Positions 6,070 through 8,592 of a DNA stretch of 8,592 nt are shown here, piece by piece. Each line of letters begins with the position of its first letter. Within the stretch, counting starts at the first letter, position 1. The position numbers and the translations under genes were made by a program. Source of the DNA: Bacilli bacterium. GTDB taxonomy: Bacteria > Bacillota_I > Bacilli_A > RF39 > UBA660. Below the pieces are notes generated by a model, which had not been told where the DNA came from, did not search any database, and saw only the letters and a list, made by a program, of their open reading frames with translations. Location of the stretch: assembly GCA_900758895.1 (NCBI GenBank), contig CAAETG010000127.1, positions 1-8,592 of the forward strand, read 5' to 3'.

Positions 6070-7535
6070 GATTCTTTCTTTTTTCGAACTAAACTTAACT
6101 TTTCCTCTTCTAAAGAGTGTTCTAATTCTTTTTCTTTGGTAATAATCACAACATGATCATTTTCTTTTAAAGGAAAATTTAAATCTACTTCTATGCCATT
6201 TACTTTAGCACTAATTGCTTCACTTCTTAATTCTGAGTGAATTTTATAAGCTAAATCAGCAACCGTTGACATGGCAGGCAAACAATATACTGCACCATTG
6301 GCAACAGTTACATTTATTTTATCGGCAAGTAATTCTCTTACGGTGGTATCAATTAATTCGAATGGCTTTTTATATAATTTATAATTTTTATTTAAAGATT
6401 GAAAGAAAGGATTATTGCGAATTAATTCAGCTTGAATCTCACGAATGCTTTTTTCAGGATAAACATCTATTAATGCAGCAAAACCATAATTATTTACTAA
6501 GAACATTTCTTTTGTAAAAATACGAATTTGAAATGGAGATTTTCTTCCCTTAATTGATAGATGAAGCGCTTGATAACCGTTGTTTCTAGGATTTGCTATA
6601 AAATCTTCTATTTCTAAAATCGTCGTATTTTTAGCAATTTCTTGAACTAGCTTATCTATTTCTTCTTTTTCATTTACCATAATATCAAAATAAATTAAAT
6701 TTGGTAATAATGATATTTTTTTATTTTGGATAAGACTTTGGTAAATGGCAAAATGATTCATAATGCGCGGTCTAACATTTGCATCTATTCCTAATTTTGT
6801 TTCTAAATCTTCTAAACCTTTTAAAATTCTTTCTATTCTAGCTTGATGTTTTATTAAATAATCATCGCTCATCCCTTTGATTTCTCGATAATTTCTATCA
6901 CTTAAATATTTAAAAGAAATATCAACTAATTCTTCTCTTACTTTTATTGCTCCAACATGGGTTGCAAGTGGAACAAAAAAGCGAAGTGTTTCAGCACTTT
7001 TGGCAATTCTTTTTGGTTCTTCTTTATATTCCAATGTTCGCATATTATGTAGGCGATCAGCTAATTTAATATAAATTTCACGATAATCTTTTAGAATACT
7101 TTTTAATAATAGGTAATTGTTGTAATCTTCTTTCTCTTTTTGGTTTGTTAATTCTTTAATCTTTGTAACACCCATTACTAAATTTGCAATATCTTGGTTG
7201 AAGCTATTGGCGATCCATTCTTCTGTAATCCCACAATCTTCAATTGTATCATGTAAAAGAGCAGCAGCGATACTATCAGCATCGTGTAATTTCATATTTT
7301 CGAGCAAAATATAGGCTACATAAGTTGGATGAATAATATAAGGCTCGCCACTATTTCTTTTTTGACCACGATGGAGATCTTTAGCTACTAAATATGCTTT
7401 TTTAATTAATAAAAGTTCTTCTTCTTTAAAATGTTTTTTTGCTTCTTTTATTAACTCATCATAAATTTCGCTATGATTGGCATTTTTCTTAATTGGAAAA
7501 TAAGTAAACGTTTTCTTTATCCATTCGCCTAACAT
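6060..7535 (-). CDS. rel: Rel/SpoT-family alarmone protein with intact HD hydrolase and degenerate synthetase domain
   Basis: A 491-residue member of the long RSH family, which make and degrade (p)ppGpp. The HD hydrolase domain (about 25–200) has every expected metal and catalytic residue: GQKRNSGEPYIIHP with Arg60 and His69; LLHDTIED with His95, Asp96, Glu99 and Asp100; and KLADRLHNMRT with Asp160 and Asn164. The synthetase-like domain (about 230–385) keeps ANPRNNGYQALH (314–325) but lacks the catalytic acids. Asn279 stands where DLLA.RV has Asp, and Gln336 or Pro334 where E.QIRT has Glu. The ATP-side RPK.IYSI..KM motif is eroded. A TGS domain fills about 405–467. The protein ends about 25 residues later, lacking the helical, zinc-finger/CC and ACT regions of ~730-residue homologues. 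It is most likely a (p)ppGpp hydrolase. The residue alignment is by eye. The start follows GGAGGGGGTG (7541–7550). Confidence 0.92.
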   Translation of the reverse strand: MLGEWIKKTFTYFPIKKNANHSEIYDELIKEAKKHFKEEELLLIKKAYLVAKDLHRGQKRNSGEPYIIHPTYVAYILLENMKLHDADSIAAALLHDTIEDCGITEEWIANSFNQDIANLVMGVTKIKELTNQKEKEDYNNYLLLKSILKDYREIYIKLADRLHNMRTLEYKEEPKRIAKSAETLRFFVPLATHVGAIKVREELVDISFKYLSDRNYREIKGMSDDYLIKHQARIERILKGLEDLETKLGIDANVRPRIMNHFAIYQSLIQNKKISLLPNLIYFDIMVNEKEEIDKLVQEIAKNTTILEIEDFIANPRNNGYQALHLSIKGRKSPFQIRIFTKEMFLVNNYGFAALIDVYPEKSIREIQAELIRNNPFFQSLNKNYKLYKKPFELIDTTVRELLADKINVTVANGAVYCLPAMSTVADLAYKIHSELRSEAISAKVNGIEVDLNFPLKENDHVVIITKEKELEHSLEEEKLSLVRKKKESFQ

Positions 7536-7548
7536 CTCTGCACCCCCT

Positions 7549-7582
7549 CCATTAATTTATGGCTATCATACCAAATTAATGG
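7549..7582. promoter_or_regulatory. Perfect inverted repeat spanning the rel promoter, candidate operator
   Basis: Arms 7549–7558 and 7573–7582 are exact 10-base reverse complements (CCATTAATTT / AAATTAATGG) with a 14-base centre that contains the -10 box. On the minus strand one arm sits in the -35/-10 spacer and the other starts at about +1 and overlaps the first two G of the ribosome binding site. There is no T-tract on either side, so it is not a terminator. The position and 24-bp arm spacing fit a dimeric repressor site. No regulator gene is visible nearby. Confidence 0.5.
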
Positions 7583-7593
7583 ATTCTTGTCAA
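7565..7593 (-). promoter_or_regulatory. Strong promoter of the rel gene with extended -10
   Basis: Minus-strand TTGACA (7588–7593, 6/6) and TATGAT (7565–7570, 5/6) are 17 bases apart, with TGG immediately before the -10 forming an extended element. The predicted start is near 7558, leaving a leader of about 22 nt with the ribosome binding site GGAGGGGGTG. This is the strongest-looking promoter in the window and is overlapped by a perfect inverted repeat. Confidence 0.88.
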
Positions 7594-7600
7594 ATTTTGT

Positions 7601-8592
7601 TTATATTAGGCGAATCCGATAAGATATATTTCGAATGTTTAAAACGAGTTCAACACGATCGGCAGTTGCTACTTCTCTTGGTACTTTGATTACTGCTTTT
7701 TCACTATAGGAACTTGGATTTTCTATCGAAACATCATAATAGTACGTTTTTCCATTTACCCCGTAAACTATTTGAGTAAAATCTTCAAAAACGGAGCGAT
7801 AACTTCTTGTTATGTCCATATAAGGAATATCGGAATCTAGTGTTAGATTATAATCTAATACTAAGAGAGTCATTTTGCTTCCATCGTTGGCATAGTCAAT
7901 TGAAATAGAACCGGTTGAAGGGATACAGTTTCCTTCTGTAACACAATAATCGTATGTGTATGTATAACGATTGGTAAATTCATAGTCAATAATGGCAAAA
8001 GTAGAATTACCTAAATTGGTAGAAGATAAATCAATATTTGTTCCTAAACTTACATTGTTTGAAATAATATCTTCACTAATTAAAGTTGGATCTAAACTAA
8101 TACGATTGTTTACTGTTCCGATTCCACCTACACTTCCATCATAATGGGAATAAACCGTTAATAGAAAATCTTGATTAATTAAATATTCATCTATTTCATA
8201 TACAAGAATATAATTACTAGTTGTGTTTCCTTTAATAAATGTTCCATTATATGGAGTTCCATAATCGGTGAAATAGTTAGCAATTGATAAATTTGGTAAG
8301 AAATATTGGTTGTTAATGGTTAGTTCTAAATTAATATAATTAAATTCATGATCTTCCCGATAGCGATTGGTAATTTCTAGTTGTAAAATGACATAGTATT
8401 TATCTTCGTTTAAAACTTCTCCATCTTTACTTAAATTAGATATGTAACTATCTTTTACTGTAAAATTTAAATAACCAGATGCAATACTATCATTTTCTTT
8501 GTATACTCTTTGGTATACTTCTTCATTCATATAAAGCATCGTTCCAACGATACCGATTGCTATTACAATAATTAAAATAAAAATAAATTTAT
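7601..8592 (-). CDS. Membrane-anchored exported protein of unknown function (5' end outside window)
   Basis: The frame stays open to the window edge. It encodes 329 residues, and the true start lies beyond base 8592. The first visible residues are an uninterrupted hydrophobic segment, KFIFILIIVIAIGIVGTMLY, which reads as a signal anchor or signal peptide core following a basic N-terminus. An internal ATG at 8537–8539 has no Shine-Dalgarno and would cut this segment, so it is not the start. The rest is rich in Asn, Tyr, Ser, Thr and beta-strand patterns. One region resembles bacterial extracellular immunoglobulin-like or DUF4352-like domains (about 20–130 after that Met), with a second possible beta domain at 165–312. 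Two cysteines (199 and 205, C-x5-C) could form a disulfide outside the cell. I recognise no enzyme motif. It ends 65 bases before the rel start, with no terminator seen between. Confidence 0.75.
   Translation of the reverse strand, partial: KFIFILIIVIAIGIVGTMLYMNEEVYQRVYKENDSIASGYLNFTVKDSYISNLSKDGEVLNEDKYYVILQLEITNRYREDHEFNYINLELTINNQYFLPNLSIANYFTDYGTPYNGTFIKGNTTSNYILVYEIDEYLINQDFLLTVYSHYDGSVGGIGTVNNRISLDPTLISEDIISNNVSLGTNIDLSSTNLGNSTFAIIDYEFTNRYTYTYDYCVTEGNCIPSTGSISIDYANDGSKMTLLVLDYNLTLDSDIPYMDITRSYRSVFEDFTQIVYGVNGKTYYYDVSIENPSSYSEKAVIKVPREVATADRVELVLNIRNISYRIRLI

Noticed and set aside
5898..6092. Plus-strand 64-codon hydrophobic open frame across the ftsA–rel junction
   Set aside because: It covers the ftsA start, the ftsA promoter and the rel terminator in antisense, and lacks a ribosome binding site. 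Low-complexity Phe/Leu/Ser content arises from A/T-rich signals.
6215..6517. Plus-strand 100-codon open frame inside rel
   Set aside because: Antisense to the TGS domain and the end of the synthetase-like domain, with no initiation signals and no recognisable domain.
7549..7582. Terminator for the exported-protein gene formed by the 10-bp inverted repeat
   Set aside because: The arm is followed by a G-rich ribosome binding site on the minus strand, and by ATTCTTGTC on the plus strand, so neither direction has the required T-tract.
1..8592. UGA-as-tryptophan genetic code (Mycoplasma-type)
   Set aside because: The Trp codons checked are TGG and all genes are full length with TGA as stop. The absence of TGA as a stop codon here is explained by AT bias and few genes.
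1..8592. CRISPR arrays, insertion sequences, tRNA or rRNA genes, riboswitches
   Set aside because: No direct-repeat array, transposase frame, tRNA-like cloverleaf or long leader is present. Gene boundaries are too short to hold them.

Overview
The window is AT-rich bacterial DNA carrying seven genes (five complete, two cut by the window edges), all on the minus strand. Coding density is very high and no stretch without a gene exceeds about 80 bases. FtsA plus a FtsZ with a short C-terminal linker, a nifS–thiI pair, strong GGAGG-type ribosome binding sites, sigma-A-like promoters and a GTP/alarmone enzyme of the long Rel family all point to the low-GC Gram-positive lineage (Bacilli/Firmicutes). 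It may be one of the uncultured, small-genome Mollicutes-related groups; that last step is inference. The tryptophan codons I checked are TGG, no gene needs TGA read as Trp, and all six complete or 3'-complete genes plus the GT gene end in TAA.

Reading in the direction of transcription (right to left): a membrane-anchored exported protein of unknown function (7601..8592, 5' end outside); a Rel/SpoT-family alarmone protein (6060..7535) with its own strong promoter, a perfect inverted repeat over that promoter and its own terminator; an ftsA–ftsZ operon (4739..5980 and 3648..4724) with its own promoter and terminator; a two-gene operon of a GT4 glycosyltransferase and a sugar-transfer-associated ATP-grasp protein (2420..3565 and 1411..2418); a NifS-type cysteine desulfurase (199..1329) with its own promoter and terminator; and the first 46 codons of thiI (1..138) behind a near-consensus promoter.

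Functionally there are four themes: alarmone turnover (rel), divisome assembly (FtsA anchors FtsZ to the membrane), surface glycan or glycoconjugate synthesis (GT4 plus ATP-grasp), and sulfur transfer to tRNA (cysteine desulfurase passes persulfide sulfur to ThiI for 4-thiouridine).

The most notable item is the Rel protein. Its HD hydrolase site is complete, but the synthetase domain has lost both acidic catalytic residues and most of the ATP-side motif, and the protein stops just after the TGS domain. It looks like a (p)ppGpp hydrolase with a non-catalytic synthetase fold. A second theme is compaction: three terminator hairpins contain or touch the stop codon of the gene they end, promoters follow within tens of bases, and predicted 5' leaders are about 9 to 22 nt, with thiI possibly leaderless.
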